DNA of 64,000 nt from the NCBI GenBank assembly GCA_018873245.2, contig JAEMBT020000001.1, forward strand, positions 8,838,220 through 8,902,219. Reading direction: 5' to 3'. The position numbers and the translations under genes were made by a program. Below are positions 21,631 to 33,442 of the stretch, one piece after another. Each line of letters starts with the position of its first letter. The first letter of the stretch is position 1. This stretch comes from Archegozetes longisetosus. Lineage: Eukaryota > Arthropoda > Arachnida > Sarcoptiformes > Trhypochthoniidae. The notes below the pieces were generated by a model that ran no database searches, was not told the DNA's origin, and saw only the letters and a program-made list of their open reading frames with translations.

Positions 21631-23278
21631 ATGAATAATTGTTATTTGGTGCAAATCATTTTACTCATCCTTTGCATTAATCTTAACAAATTGATTATGT
21701 TCGCTAATAAGTAAGTTATTGAATATCTAAACCTAAGTTTTTATTAATATTTTAATATGTTATGTGTTTCACTATCGCTACCGTTATCGTACTCCCACTC
21801 CCTTTCGGGAGACTCACTCGAGCCCAGTTACAGAGTGAGTTTTTCGCTATAAGGCGGTCGGCGGTCGGACGGGGCATAGTTGGAGCGTAGTTTTGCGGCT
21901 GGATGCCCTTCCTGACGCTCCTGACGCTACCCTCTTTTAGTCTTACGACACACAGAGGGTACTAGAGCCTAAAGAAGGTTATAAACCTAGACATGTGGCC
22001 AGCAAGTCCATCAAAGAGGAGCAGGGACAGCGAGACTCAAACCTGAGAGAACCTGGTACCTTCGCCCCAGAGCTCGATGCGCAGACCACTACACCCCAGT
22101 GACCCCCAAATTATGTGTTTACGTTAATAAAATATTAATTATGATCAATTTATAAAATTGAAGCAATAGCGGACTCAACATAACAGGAATATTGAATTCA
22201 TTCGCTGAAAATGGATACGATATGCGTATTAGACCTAACTATGGAGGTTTGTTGTCTATATTTAAATTAATTTGACTTCATATTAAGTATAAAAATAATG
22301 ATTACGAGAAAATTTCAGGTGCAGCAGTGGTTGTCAGCGTATCGATGTATATATTTGACATCAGTTCAATATCAGAATCACAAATGGTACCATCCAATTC
22401 AATTATATCAAGGTTTAAATGATTTTTTATTTTGATAGGATTTCACATCAAAATTCTATTTTCGTCAATGCTGGTTAGATGACAGGCTAGCATTCAATTC
22501 AACTTCTAATTTGTCGGAATTGGTGATTGAATCTGAAGTGCTCGAAAAGATCTGGGTTCCTGACACCTTCTTTCATAATGAAAAAAGTTCAGCCTCTCAT
22601 AAGATAACCAAACCTAATATTTTTATTAGGATAGAGTCGAACGGCAGAGTATTTACTAGTCAAAGGTCCTTTAATAAATAATTATTGATGACATTTTACT
22701 GGTAATATGAAGATCTCTAATGTTAGACTTTGTTTTGTTAGACTCACATTGACTGCCACTTGTCCAATGCATCTGCAATATTTTCCAATGGATCGACAAA
22801 AGTGCGAAATTAAAATAGGAAGCTGTGAGTTTCTAATTATTTTGATGATTTTAATTATATATTCATATCAAAGGTTAATCAGTTAACAAAAAATAATTCA
22901 AATAAACAAACGTGCAATCAGTTCTTAAATTGGCATTCTTCCAATATTTGATCTGGTGAACTTTTACACTCTAATATGTAATCTGTGATACTTCCTAAAC
23001 TTTGGCATGTAATAAAAACATTACATGAATAATAAACGACCTGACAAAAGTCTTCCAATTATTATTAATAATCTATCCATAATTTAAGCTATTAGATTTA
23101 CACCCAGTCTTAACATCTGTTAGTCTGTTGAGTGACATAAAAATGTTAAATCAATATTTTTGCTAAATCATATCAACTGAGGGAACAACTGTCCAATTTT
23201 TTAAAAGTCATCAACTTTTACCATCAAATCGTCAGAAAAACGCACGGAACTACTCCGGAATTACTGCTCCGACATTTA

Positions 23279-23345
<67 letters not shown>

Positions 23346-24370
23346 AATATGTATATGTATATATTACTTTATATTTATAATTTAGACGGACACAGTGAGA
23401 AAAGCTTAATCTATGTTTGGCACAATGAAATCAATTCGACTGGTATATCAAATGGACTTGAATTACCTCAATTCAAAATTGTTGGCTATAGAATCACAAA
23501 TAATAAACATAGAACAACCAACGTTAAGAATGGTTAGTTTTGAAAAGATTAGTTTCTATTAGTTATCCAATTATTTGAATTCTAATCATTTTTGAAACAA
23601 AATTTTTGTTATTGTTCAGGTTTATATTCTCATCTCATATTTGAGATTTTATTCGAACGCTTTATTGGTTATTACTTGATCCAAGTATATATTCCGGCCA
23701 GTCTTATAGTCATTATATCTTGGATTCCCTTCTGGCTCGACAGACATGACTCTCATGCGAGGATAGCTCTTGGAGTGACCACACTTTTGACGATTACGAC
23801 TCTTATGACGAACATAAACGAATCGCTACCAAAGGTATCATACATTAAGGCGATTGATGTGTTTCTTGAATTTTGTTTTTTAATGGTTTTTGGAGCACTT
23901 CTCGAATACGCATCAGTTGGATATATAATGAAGAGAAGTGCTTTAAGAGGTCAAGCAAAGCAGCAATTTTTCAACAGAAGTGGTGCTTCAAAATCAAACA
24001 TTAGATCTGATTTAATTCATGATTCGGTAATATATAATACTTTCATTTTTATAACTTAAGCTTTAATCAAGTCGATTTTCTTGAAATACTAATGAATCCA
24101 TTGACATAGAGTTTGAGTGAAATCATTGTGACTAAAACAACGCACAAATTAGTTGAGAACAGTCTTCAGAAGAAACCCGAGAATAAATTGTCCGCGAACT
24201 TTATTCCTGAATACGAAGAACATGAAAAAGTGTTTGGCATAACTGCCACTATTCTTGATAAGTATTCGAGTTTATTATTCCCAATTTGCTTTGTCTGTTT
24301 TAATCTTTTTTATTGGGTTTATTATCTGAGTGTGTCAAAAGTGTCGACAAAGGATTTTGTGCTTATATAG
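21631..24370 (+). CDS. Cys-loop ligand-gated ion channel subunit (anion/GABA-type), 449 aa
   Basis: Eight exons: 21631-21710, 22170-22246, 22319-22386, 22439-22665, 22742-22824, 23386-23532, 23620-24026 and 24110-24370, all GT-AG, 1350 nt in frame. A hydrophobic leader (ILLILC) is followed by the extracellular domain with [23 protein letters not shown] and [12 protein letters not shown]. The Cys loop has exactly 13 residues between C158 and C172. TM1 is about 247-266, TM2 272-293, TM3 308-330 and TM4 415-436. M2 reads [16 protein letters not shown], very like insect RDL GABA channels, and LEYASVGY ends TM3 as in GABA/pHCl relatives. An odd point is His273 at the -2' position, where anion channels have Pro (PAR). 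A plasma-membrane chloride channel is likely; the ligand is unknown. Introns hold a SINE and a TA microsatellite. Confidence 0.92.
21770..22110 (-). mobile_element. tRNA-derived SINE in channel intron 1
   Basis: A GC-rich 341-bp insert is bounded by the direct repeat TTATGTGTTT (21760-21769 and 22111-22120). Read on the minus strand, the head has a tRNA-like A-box region (GGGGTGTAGTGGTCTGC) and a B-box-like GGTTTGAGTCTCG, then a body with CAGGAAGGGCATCCAGCCG. This last motif resembles 3' regions shared with RTE-type LINEs, which may supply the enzyme (from memory, not checked). It ends in short TAGCGATAG repeats. Its insertion is absent from intron 1 of the paralog at 18440-18514. Confidence 0.85.
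23281..23342. repeat. (TA)n microsatellite
   Basis: About 31 TA units lie at the end of channel intron 5, roughly 45 bases before the exon 6 acceptor. The rest of this 561-nt intron shows nothing recognisable. Confidence 0.95.
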
Positions 24371-25479
24371 AATGAAAAAATTTCTCCATTTTTACATTTT
24401 AAGCACAAATAAAAGTGCACAGTTGTATCGAAACAACTCTACCAGTGAAAAAAGCTAACTTTATGGGTATTAAATTTCAGCTTAAAAGTTAATTAGCTTC
24501 AGTCAAATAAAACTCCCTGTTAACAATTAGTTTCTATTTAATTGCAAAAGATGTTTACAAATAGTTGATTATCAAGTACTAAAATGCTTTTAATTGTTAA
24601 TCATTTCTTATATTAGTAATAACTGTCTTTTTCATTCAAGGTTGTAAAGTTTTGACTTTGAACTTTCGAAAACTTATTTCTCTGATATTACATACTCAGT
24701 GTCTTTTAATGATAAAATGGTTTAAAACTATATCAGTAATTGACTGGTAAAACTTATTTCATAACTGTATTTCAAACTTGTTCATTTCTAAGAGCATCTT
24801 TACACTTTATAATAATGATTTTAATCTAAACTAGAGATATTAAAGTCCTATTAAATGTGTTGTCTTTGAAACTTATAGTTCAATTTAGACGTACACGGCA
24901 AAAAAACGAACAAATGTAAAACAAAATGTGTACTACAAAATTTATTCAAAATGTAAAAATAAAATAGTATGCACAGTTGAATATTTATAGTCAAGACCGC
25001 CCTTTTAATAGTAAGGTTTGCAGTTTTATATGGTTTGGATACGACACCCTAGATACGTGTTTTGAACAGGTGTTTTGGATTTTTGGTTTACTAAAAGTAC
25101 AAAGTACTTAGGTATTAAGAAATAGAATTTTAGTAAATAATTTCTAGAAATTTAGGTTTCCCACAGACTCCCTCACTTAGTCTTTACATCATTCCGTTGA
25201 TGATATAACATAACAAATAGTGTAATGAATTTTTTCAATCATTTAAAATATATTCAATAGAGAATTGAGAACTATAACTGTAAGATCCACTCAATCTTCA
25301 ATTAAAATCAATTTGTAGAGCGTGTGACAGATATTAAATTTTAAGGTTAATGGAAAATATGTTCGCCCTCAATCAAATTGATTCTTTTGATGTGTGTTTT
25401 TGGTAATTGAGTTGTAAGTTCTGATCATAAACTTTATTAGAGCTTTCGTGTGAATCAAATTAGAAATTTTAAAAATTTG

Positions 25480-25963
25480 ACAAGATTTTTTATCATGGGA
25501 TTACATCAGTTGAACCGTTATTCATAATTTTTATACGATTTTTCTTGCCTTATATTTTATCTTCGATTTTTTCTGATTTGATTTAGTTTATTTTAGCTTT
25601 CCTTTTGATTTGATAATCGATTTCATGACTCATATTTGACTGAATTTTAAAATGAAAGGCCGAACAAACACTACTTTAGACTAATAGCTTTACGTTACTT
25701 CGTCGAAAAAAGGTTTTTTGTTATATTGAGCTAGATTAAATTGAATGGAAAAAGAAAATAAAAATTTTTAATTCCGAATTGTTTTTCAAAATCTTGTTAA
25801 TATTGCTGAGCGATTTATCTTGAATGGGTAAGTATAAACATCGTCATTAAATTTAAATGAAAAAATAATTTTTCGAACACGTGATATGTAACGGAAATTT
25901 CAAATACGATTAATAAGTGATTAATTTTAACGAAATACGAATTACGAAACACAAGTCAATTTT
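25480..25963. repeat. GR-unit intergenic block
   Basis: This stretch shares landmarks with intergenic sequence at 2840-3070, 11620-11870, 35640-36110, 52850-53310 and 60110-60340 (for example 'ACTTTAG.CTAATAGCT.TA.GTTA.TTCGTCGAAA' and 'TTACGAAA.ACAAGT.'). It shows that non-coding DNA was duplicated with the GR genes. The stretch 24371-25480 downstream of the channel gene holds no gene I can support. Confidence 0.5.
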
Positions 25964-25966
25964 GTA

Positions 25967-26211
25967 CTATCAGCAAAAAGAATAAAGGTTGAACCTAGCG
26001 CTAAAAATTAAGGGATCTCTCAATAGCAGGTCAATAGTCAATTGTATGTTAAACATTTGCCCTTTAGTAACTGATAAATATGAATAATGTTTTGAAACTA
26101 AAACTATTGAGCCAGTTTTTACAGTATAGAAACTGAATTAGCAATCCCTTAGAAAAATGACGCATTTTTGAGCGCCTCTTGTTTTCAAGCAAATAATCTT
26201 TTTGCTGATAG
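25967..26211. mobile_element. Complete TA-flanked MITE
   Basis: Perfect inverted ends CTATCAGCAAAAAGA and TCTTTTTGCTGATAG, 245 bp, with TA (within GTAC) on both sides. It is the intact reference for the heavily nested copy at 1604-2746. It has no coding capacity. Confidence 0.85.
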
Positions 26212-26287
26212 TACATATAATTGAATATGGCTTCATTTGACAGTTATTTCTTCATTCTTTCAATAGATATCCCACTAATGATAGATA

Positions 26288-26440
26288 CAGTAGAACTTCG
26301 TTATTTTAAACCCACTTCTGCCAAAAAATTTTGTTCAAAATAGCGAGTTTTCAAAATAGCCGGTACATTGAAAAAAGTCGGAAATAAAAATTTCGCTCAA
26401 AACACAATATTAGAATGATTAACACAAAAATTTTATTTAG
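26288..26440 (+). mobile_element. pogo/Tigger-like terminal fragment
   Basis: After a TA, the sequence CAGTAGAACTTCGTTATTTT resembles the terminal repeat of pogo/Tigger elements. It is followed by echoes such as TTCAAAATAGCGAGTTTTCAAAATAGC. No matching right end was found, so the right limit is approximate and the element is probably truncated. The stretch 26440-26960 shows nothing else. Confidence 0.5.
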
Positions 26441-26962
26441 ATTGGGGTTCAGGTTCGTCCACGAATTTCTGGAACCTGAACTGTTCAGCAGTATTAATAA
26501 TAATAATTTTTTGTGAGAATTTGATGTGTTACTATATCTCGAAACTATTCAACAGATATTTGAAAATAAAGGGATACACAATTGACAAATTTTGTGTAAA
26601 CTTTTAGTTTATTAGTTCTGAGGGTTCTCGATCATAACATTATATAATATACATTTTAATACATCTATATTATAATCAATAAACATTATATTTAAGTTTA
26701 TACATTATCTTAATAGATAAATAATATAATTACTATAATTAATTTTATACATACGGTAAAAATATTAAAACTAATATGATAATTTATTAATATTCTTATT
26801 TTAGAAGTTTTCTTTGATATACTATATACAATGTTATCTATAGGTTATATAGCAAACTATAGAGGCATTCAAAAAGTATGTTGAATAGTATTTTTATCTT
26901 ATAATTTTTACAGTAAATGCAAACTCAAGTAATTTGATTGACTATAACATTTTAAAATAAAA

Positions 26963-28386
26963 ATTAATACCTTCGACGCAAACAAAGTTTTACCGAAACA
27001 ACTTGTATTGAATTCAGCTGAAAATCATTTGTACGAAATCGGGTTATGTATGACTTCTTCAAATCCTACAAAAAAGATCTAAATTCAATAACCCTTTACT
27101 AGTTTTCATAATTATTATTATTTCATTGATAAAAGTTCTGGTCTCATTATTTTTTCAAAGAAAAAGTCAATACTTTTCCTTAATTATCGGAGACTTATCT
27201 TATTTAGCTGAAGTAAGAATCCATATAATCATTGGAACAGCTCTCCATCAGCTTTTGGCTCTGTCTTCGCAATTGATATATTATTATAATTATAAGGATG
27301 AAATAAAACCTAATTACCTTAAAATATTTGAAATGATCTAGGGTTTGGTTTCACCAAAAAGTATTGGATTAACAAATTTACAGCAAATTCAGAAACTAAT
27401 AAAACTATCGAAAACCTTATTTTTCTTGTGTAAACTGACCACTGAAAAACTAATACCAGTATTCATGTTCATTGGCATTATGTCGATGTATTTTATGAAA
27501 TGTTGAGTCGTGCAAACGAGTACATGTGGCATTCCTAACAGCCTATTATTGACATGGTGTTGTTATTATATGTATTCAATCAATTTATGGCAAATGATAT
27601 GTTATTACATAATTTGCAAATACATTAAAATTAAACTTAAAGAGTTAAACTATCAAATATCGATAATAATAAATAAAAGAAGGTATAAGTCTATTGTTAG
27701 AAATATTAGTTCTTTGAATTCATTATATTCAGAAATTTATAAATATAACGAGAGTTTTTGGTCGAAGTATTTATTAAAAATTTGGTTGTTCTATGGTTTA
27801 GTTATTATTTTTGGTGTGTATACCTTCTTATTCTTTGAGATGAATATAATTTTTAAAACAATTGTTGGATATCTTATGATGCTCTTAATTCTTGGCTTTG
27901 TTATCATCATAAACACTGCCTCATCGGTCAACTCAGAAGCGAATCAAATCTATAAGATATTGAATAACCAGATGTCCTCTAAACTAAAATTCAATTTGAG
28001 AAAAAATTATAGACTGACTTTTCATAACTTAATCTCCAGTCGAATTAAGGTAATGACAAAATTTTGTTCTACAGTTTAGTTATAATAAAAAAATATCAGA
28101 TTTTAAAAGATTTCAAGTATTTATACTAAAACTAAGTTTTTTACTTGATTAACAAAATTTCATTAACAGTTGATGGCATTTATTGAAAGAGTTGATGAGA
28201 AAAGAGTTGGATTTTCATGTTGGAAATTGTTTACTATTAATTATCTCCGATGCTACGAAGTAAATATTTATTTAATTATTTGTGATTTTGTTCAATTGAT
28301 TAAAAGTTCTTTTTCAAATAATTTTTCTACAGATCATTACTTTCCTGATATTATTGTTCCTGAAAATAATACAAATTTCAAATTGA
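26963..28386 (+). pseudogene. Gustatory receptor pseudogene, full length
   Basis: All three exons align: 26963-28049, 28170-28259 and 28333-28386. The start codon is ATT in place of ATG. An extra A in the run after NPT shifts the frame, a further shift lies near LFFQRKSQYF, a TAG follows FEMI, and a TGA follows KC. The C-terminal half (YMYSINLWQ through NTASSVNSEANQIYK) and exons 2 and 3 (LMAFIERVDEKRVGFSCWK; IITFLILLFLKIIQISN) are clean, with good splice sites. The damage is therefore limited and fairly recent. Confidence 0.9.
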
Positions 28387-29689
28387 ATGCTGAATACTGA
28401 CAGAAAATGGGTTAGAGTTGGCGATATTTCTATGTCTATGTCTTGCATTCAGAAGAATGTTTCATAAGTCACAGGTTTGATCTTCGCTTGAATTCGTCCC
28501 TCTATTCAGGTTCATTCCAACGAAAATATCTAATCTAAGATAGGAATAACATGAGGTCACTTTGTATACAGGCGTGATTTTCACTCAGGCTAATCATTAT
28601 AATCATTACGTTGACTTCTTGAATAAACTTGACCTAACTTTACTGGACCGAACCTACGAACTTAACTCAGAATAATACAACTAATATAACTGACTAGATA
28701 CTTTAAATATAGGTATGAATTGATATTCTGCTTCAATTTTTAGAATATTTAACAAGAAAACGTACTTTTAAGCTCTTTTCTATCGAAATGAATAGAAAGA
28801 GTCACTACACTTGTCGCAATTTTATTAAGCCTTTAAATTAAATGTTAGAAACATAAAACCTTTCCTGAATTTTATGGATTTTATGCAAAACTTTTTAAAA
28901 CTGTCAAGATTTCATAAATTTTCTTATTACTACTACTTATTACAGATTGTAAATCATATAAAGAAACATATAGTCTAAATGTGTGATTAGTTGTATATTT
29001 GTTTGAAAAAATAAGTAATAAACTTAATTCGCCGGCCTCTCGCTAGTCAGTCTCATAGAAATTCGTTAAAACTATAGTCAAAATCAATTGAAATTTTGTG
29101 AAAATTTTCTTTGATAATTTGAAGTTTAAATGATGAAATTATAATGAATTAATTGATCTGATTATCTGATTCTTCTTTAATACCTGATCCTCGAGTGATC
29201 ATCACTAACCGAATGCTTCGGCGTCATTTCTCGTATTTCTTCATATTCATACTGCATTCAGTCTTTGATCTTTAATGAGTCTACAGAAATAACAATGGAC
29301 TTATATTGCATTGCACAACATTCTTAGAAGCATGTGAGAGAAGTGAATTGTGCGACGATAAACAAACTTTCAGCGGTTACAAATGGAACCTTAGATAAAA
29401 GTGATGTTAGATGAAAACATTTTAATAGATGCTATTTCTAAATAAAACAGGTTTCTAATAATTCAAAGTAAAATATATGACTAAAAAATAACTAAAATCT
29501 AAAAGATCACTTCTTTGGGTTGGTTCCAAGTAAAAGCGACAACGTTTCTAATATGACATGTATCGAGGAGTTCTAATTTCAATTTTCCAAAATAGATCAA
29601 TATAATATTAATCTAAAAAAATAATTTAGAAAAGTTTTAAATGAACCGACTGACGTTACATATTTTAATTTTAGATAGTCTTGAACTTA

Positions 29690-30097
29690 ATGATGAAATT
29701 TACGAAAAAATTATTGATCATCAAAACAATTATATTTCGAATGAGGTCATTAAGTGACAAAACGTGTCCTTCGAATAAAATTTCTATTATTTAAAGTCCA
29801 AAAATAAGTGGTTAATTGTCGTCAAACATAAGTTTGACTTAACTAAAGTTAATTTTCTATCTCATATTTTTATGCAGTAAATTATATTAGGTTTCTACAA
29901 TTCAAATAAATTATTTACCGAATAGAATTTAGAAATTATATTATTTTACCATAAAAATTAAGGTAATGACAAAATTTTCTTCTCTAGCTTAGGAGATAAA
30001 TAGAAAATTTCAGTTTATAGAAGACTCAGAATATTTATAGCAAAATTAATTTTTTCAATTTGATTATCAACTCTTGATTAATAGTTAGTGGCATTGT
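29690..30097 (+). pseudogene. Gustatory receptor locus with exon 1 deleted
   Basis: The shared GR 5' block runs from 29690 to 'ACCATAAAA' at 29956. It is followed at once by ATTAAGGTAATGACAAAATTTT, the last codons of exon 1 and its splice donor. Intron 1 then continues to the first codons of exon 2 (TTAGTGGCATT), and the match ends near 30097. The whole coding exon 1 (about 1.08 kb) has been removed between points a few bases from its edges. The stretch 28390-29690 upstream has no recognisable gene. Confidence 0.8.
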
Positions 30098-30585
30098 CAA
30101 ATGACATTAAATTCATTGTTTTTCATTCATTTTATATGATTTCTTCTTGACTTTAACTTTATATTTCGTTTTAGTTTTTCCGGTTTAATTTAACTTTGTT
30201 TCACATTAGAAATTAATTTCATGACTTATCTGACTTTGATCTTCCAAGAATGAATAAAATGACTGTAAATATTGTACTTCTAAAGTCTTTTCTTCAAATT
30301 TCGATTAATAAGATTAAAATATATTTTTTAAATCGATAAAAACATTAGAACACGTAAACATCATCATTAAATTCAAACGTATTTACCGAACACGCGATAC
30401 GTCGTTGATATTTCAGATGAGATAAATAGATAATTGAGGATCATCGAAAAGTCAGCTATAAAGAAAAATTCGGTTACTGCGCATATACTTGAAATAAAGA
30501 CTGACACAGTTATACTTAGTATGTTGGACAGATTCAGCATTCAAACAATCTAAGTTAAAACACTATTGCCCTTGCATCTTCAGGA

Positions 30586-30706
30586 TAGGCAAATCCATTA
30601 CCCCTTAGCATGAGTTATACCCCGAGTCGTCAGTTTTTAATCCTAAGAATCGTCTTATTGACGCTGAGGGAATGCAACTCATGCTAGGGGTAGTAGGTTT
30701 GCCTTT
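30586..30706. mobile_element. Hairpin MITE
   Basis: AGGCAAATCCATTACCCC..TAGCATGAGTT on the left pairs with AACTCATGCTAGGGGTAGTAGG on the right, around a 30-base middle. Two short elements sit side by side here: this hairpin and the hAT-type element at 30704. Confidence 0.65.
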
Positions 30707-31330
30707 TAGGTTTACTTATCGTGCTCCGCCCACATGGGAGGTCCTAGGACGGAACTACCTATATATATACTCTTCTTGACAACCTGAGTTCATCGATACC
30801 CCACTCGGGTCCATAGGACCTTGCTACAAAAAGTTGAGCCTAGGTCCCTAAGGGCCGGACCTAGACATACCATATTTGGTATGCAAACTCTACTCAGTAA
30901 CCTTAGTCTATCGATACCCCATTTGGGATCCTAAGGTGTAGCTACGAAACGTTGAATCTAATTCTCTAAGGGCTGGACCTGGGCTCATCATATTTGATAC
31001 GCGAACTTTATTTAAGAGCTTCAGTCCATTAGTACTCAACTTGGAACCATAACCTAACCTAACCTAACCTAACCTAGGGTCTATCTATAAGCATTTTGTA
31101 GCTACACGCTTAGGATTCCAAGTGGGGTATCTAAAGACTAAGGTTGCTGTGTAGAGTTAGCGTACCAAATATGGTATACCTAAGTCCCATTTTTAGATAC
31201 CTAGGCCCAACTTTTCGTAGCAAGGTCCTAGGGAGCCGAGTGGGGTATCGATGAACTCAGGTTGTCAAGACAAGTATATATATAAGTGGTTCCGTCCTAG
31301 GACCTCCAGCACGATAAGTAAAACCTAACC
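30704..31330. mobile_element. hAT-type element, second copy (family of 13549-14394)
   Basis: The ends TTTTAGGTTTACTTATCGTGC and CACGATAAGTAAAACCTAACC match those of 13549-14394, and the interior shares the same self-complementary modules. It is shorter, about 627 bp. Near the middle, at 31051-31077, lie five tandem TAACC units that the other copy lacks. No clear target duplication was found. No transposase frame is present. Confidence 0.8.
31051..31077 (-). repeat. Interstitial (TTAGG)n telomere-type repeat
   Basis: Five tandem TAACC units plus two bases equal TTAGG repeats on the minus strand, the common arthropod telomere motif. They lie inside the hAT-type element, whose own ends also contain one GGTTAGG. 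Confidence 0.9.
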
Positions 31331-31333
31331 AAA

Positions 31334-31591
31334 ATTACGAAAAAATTATTGATCATCAAAGCAATTATATTTCGAATGAAGTCATTAAGTAATAAAATGT
31401 GTCCTTCGAATAATAAGTTTTTATTGAAATTATTTTATTATTTAAATTACTTTAATCATTTAAAGTCCAAAAATAAGCAGTCAATGGTAGAAATGTAAAT
31501 TTGACTCATAAACGGTTGGTTTTATAATTCATTTTTGTGAAGTAAATTATTGCTGGATAGAATTTATAAGTTACATTGTTTTAACGCAAAG
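31334..31591 (+). promoter_or_regulatory. Conserved GR 5' block
   Basis: It matches 29690-29956 closely (TTATTGATCATCAAA.CAATTATATTTCGAATGA.GTC) and the blocks before other copies, but a 40-base AT-rich stretch has been gained at 31423-31460. It lies directly between the hAT-type element and the GR start. Confidence 0.5.
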
Positions 31592-32982
31592 ATGGATGCT
31601 TTTGATGCAACTCAAGTTTTACCGAATGAAATTATACTAGATTCGGCTGAAACTCACTTATATAAAATCGGGCTATGTCTGACTTCTGCAAATCCTACAA
31701 CAAGGTCTAAATTCAATGATCCTCTACTAGTTTTCACAATCATTTTTATCTCTATACTCAAAACTTTGGTTCCATTATTTTTTCAAGCAAAAAATAAGTA
31801 TTTTTCCTTAATTATTGGAGATTTATCTTATTTAATTAATCTAAGGATACATCTGATTATAGCGAATGTACTCTACCAGCTCTTGGCTATATCTTCACAA
31901 TTAATATATTATTATAACTACAAGAACAACATAAAACCTGATTATCTTAAAGTATTTGAAATGATGTCGGGTTTGGTTTCACCAAAAAGTATTGGATTAA
32001 CAAATAAACAGCAAATCTTAACATTGATAAAACAATCAAAAACTTTGTTTTTCTTCTGTAAACTGATTGCTGAAAATCTATTGCCAATATTCATATTCAT
32101 TAATGTTATGTTGATGTACTCTATGAAATGCTCGGTCATAGAAACAATTATATTCGGAATTCCTAACAGTCTACTAATAACATGGTATTGTTACTACATG
32201 TATGTTATCAACTTATGGCAAATTATATATTTCCACATTATTTGCAAATACATTAAAATCAAACTTAAAGAAACAAATCATCAAATCTCGATAATCAAAA
32301 GAAGAAGAAGAAATAAACTAATCGTTGGAAATATGAGTTCATTAAATTCTTTGTATTCTGAAGTTAATGAATATAATCAGAATTTTTGGTCTAAGTATTT
32401 GTTAACAATTTGGTTGATCTATGGTTCCGTCATTATCTTTCTTGTGTATTGCGGATTGTTCTTCGAGATGAATGTAGTTTTAAATTTTTTTATCAAATAT
32501 GTGATGATACTTGTAATTATTGGTTTTATTATTATTATAAACACTGCCTCATCAGTTAACTTTGAAGCGAATAAAATCTATAAAACATTGAATGAACTGA
32601 TGGCTTCTCAAGCAAATCTTTATTTCAACAAAACTTATAGACTCAACTCTATCTCGAATCAAATTAAGGTACTAATAGAATTTTATCAAGTAGAATAGAG
32701 AATATTAGAGTTTGAAAAATTTTAAATATTTATGGTAAATCTCTCAGTTTTTATCGACTTTTAATAGTTAATGGCATTCATAGAAAGAGTTGGTCAGAAA
32801 AGAGTTGGATTTTCATGTTGGAAATTATTTACTATTAACTATTTTCGATGCTATGAAGTAATTATTTATTTAGTCATTTGCTATTTAGTTCAATGTAACA
32901 AAAAGTTTTTTTAAATATTTTCCAACAGATCATCACTTATCTGGTATTACTATTCTTAAAAATTATGGAAGTTTCAAAATAA
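31592..32982 (+). CDS. Gustatory receptor, intact, 406 aa
   Basis: Exons are 31592-32668, 32768-32857 and 32929-32982; introns of 99 and 71 nt, phase 0. The ATG at 31592 (MDAFDATQVLPNEIILDSAE) matches the family; the open frame extends upstream, but a longer start is not supported by paralogs. Exon 1 is three codons shorter near its end. Family motifs are complete (YYNYKNNIKPDYLK, PKSIGLTN). The last exon reads IITYLVLLFLKIMEVSK, whose TYLVLLF is closest to the classical GR TYhhhhhQF. It is very similar to the gene at 8337 across the last third. Its 3' flank carries the nested transposons at 33111-35449. Confidence 0.9.
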
Positions 32983-33442
32983 ATATTAAATACTAACAGA
33001 AATCGAATCATATTTCATACTTTTCATAAGTCATGTGCTTCACCTTTATTTGAATTTATTCTCATAAATATAGCGTAGATTTTAAATTAAGTTTAGGTGT
33101 CGTTCATAGTTAGAGTGACCAAGCGTCCAGATTACAGGTAAACAAGTCTAGAGTCCAGAGTGAACTTCAATCTGGACGCATTTTGTACAGATTTCAACTG
33201 AATAGACACTTCTGTCACAAGTGTTCTATCTTACTACGAATCAGTGTACAGCTCCGAGGAAAAAGTTGCCAAATAATTACTGACATAATGATAATCTATA
33301 CTAAAAAATCATTGTAGATTTAGATTCTATGCATAAAGTTAGGTGGTGATATGCATTACCTTTACGATATATGCCACGCCGGTGCTATTGATAATGTGCT
33401 TTATGTAAAATGCAATAAAATGAAAACAAATGTGAGAAGAAA

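Noticed and set aside
23281-23342. Regular repeat that might suggest a CRISPR-like array
   Set aside because: A plain TA microsatellite in an intron. No spaced repeats of CRISPR type occur anywhere in the window, and the genome is eukaryotic.
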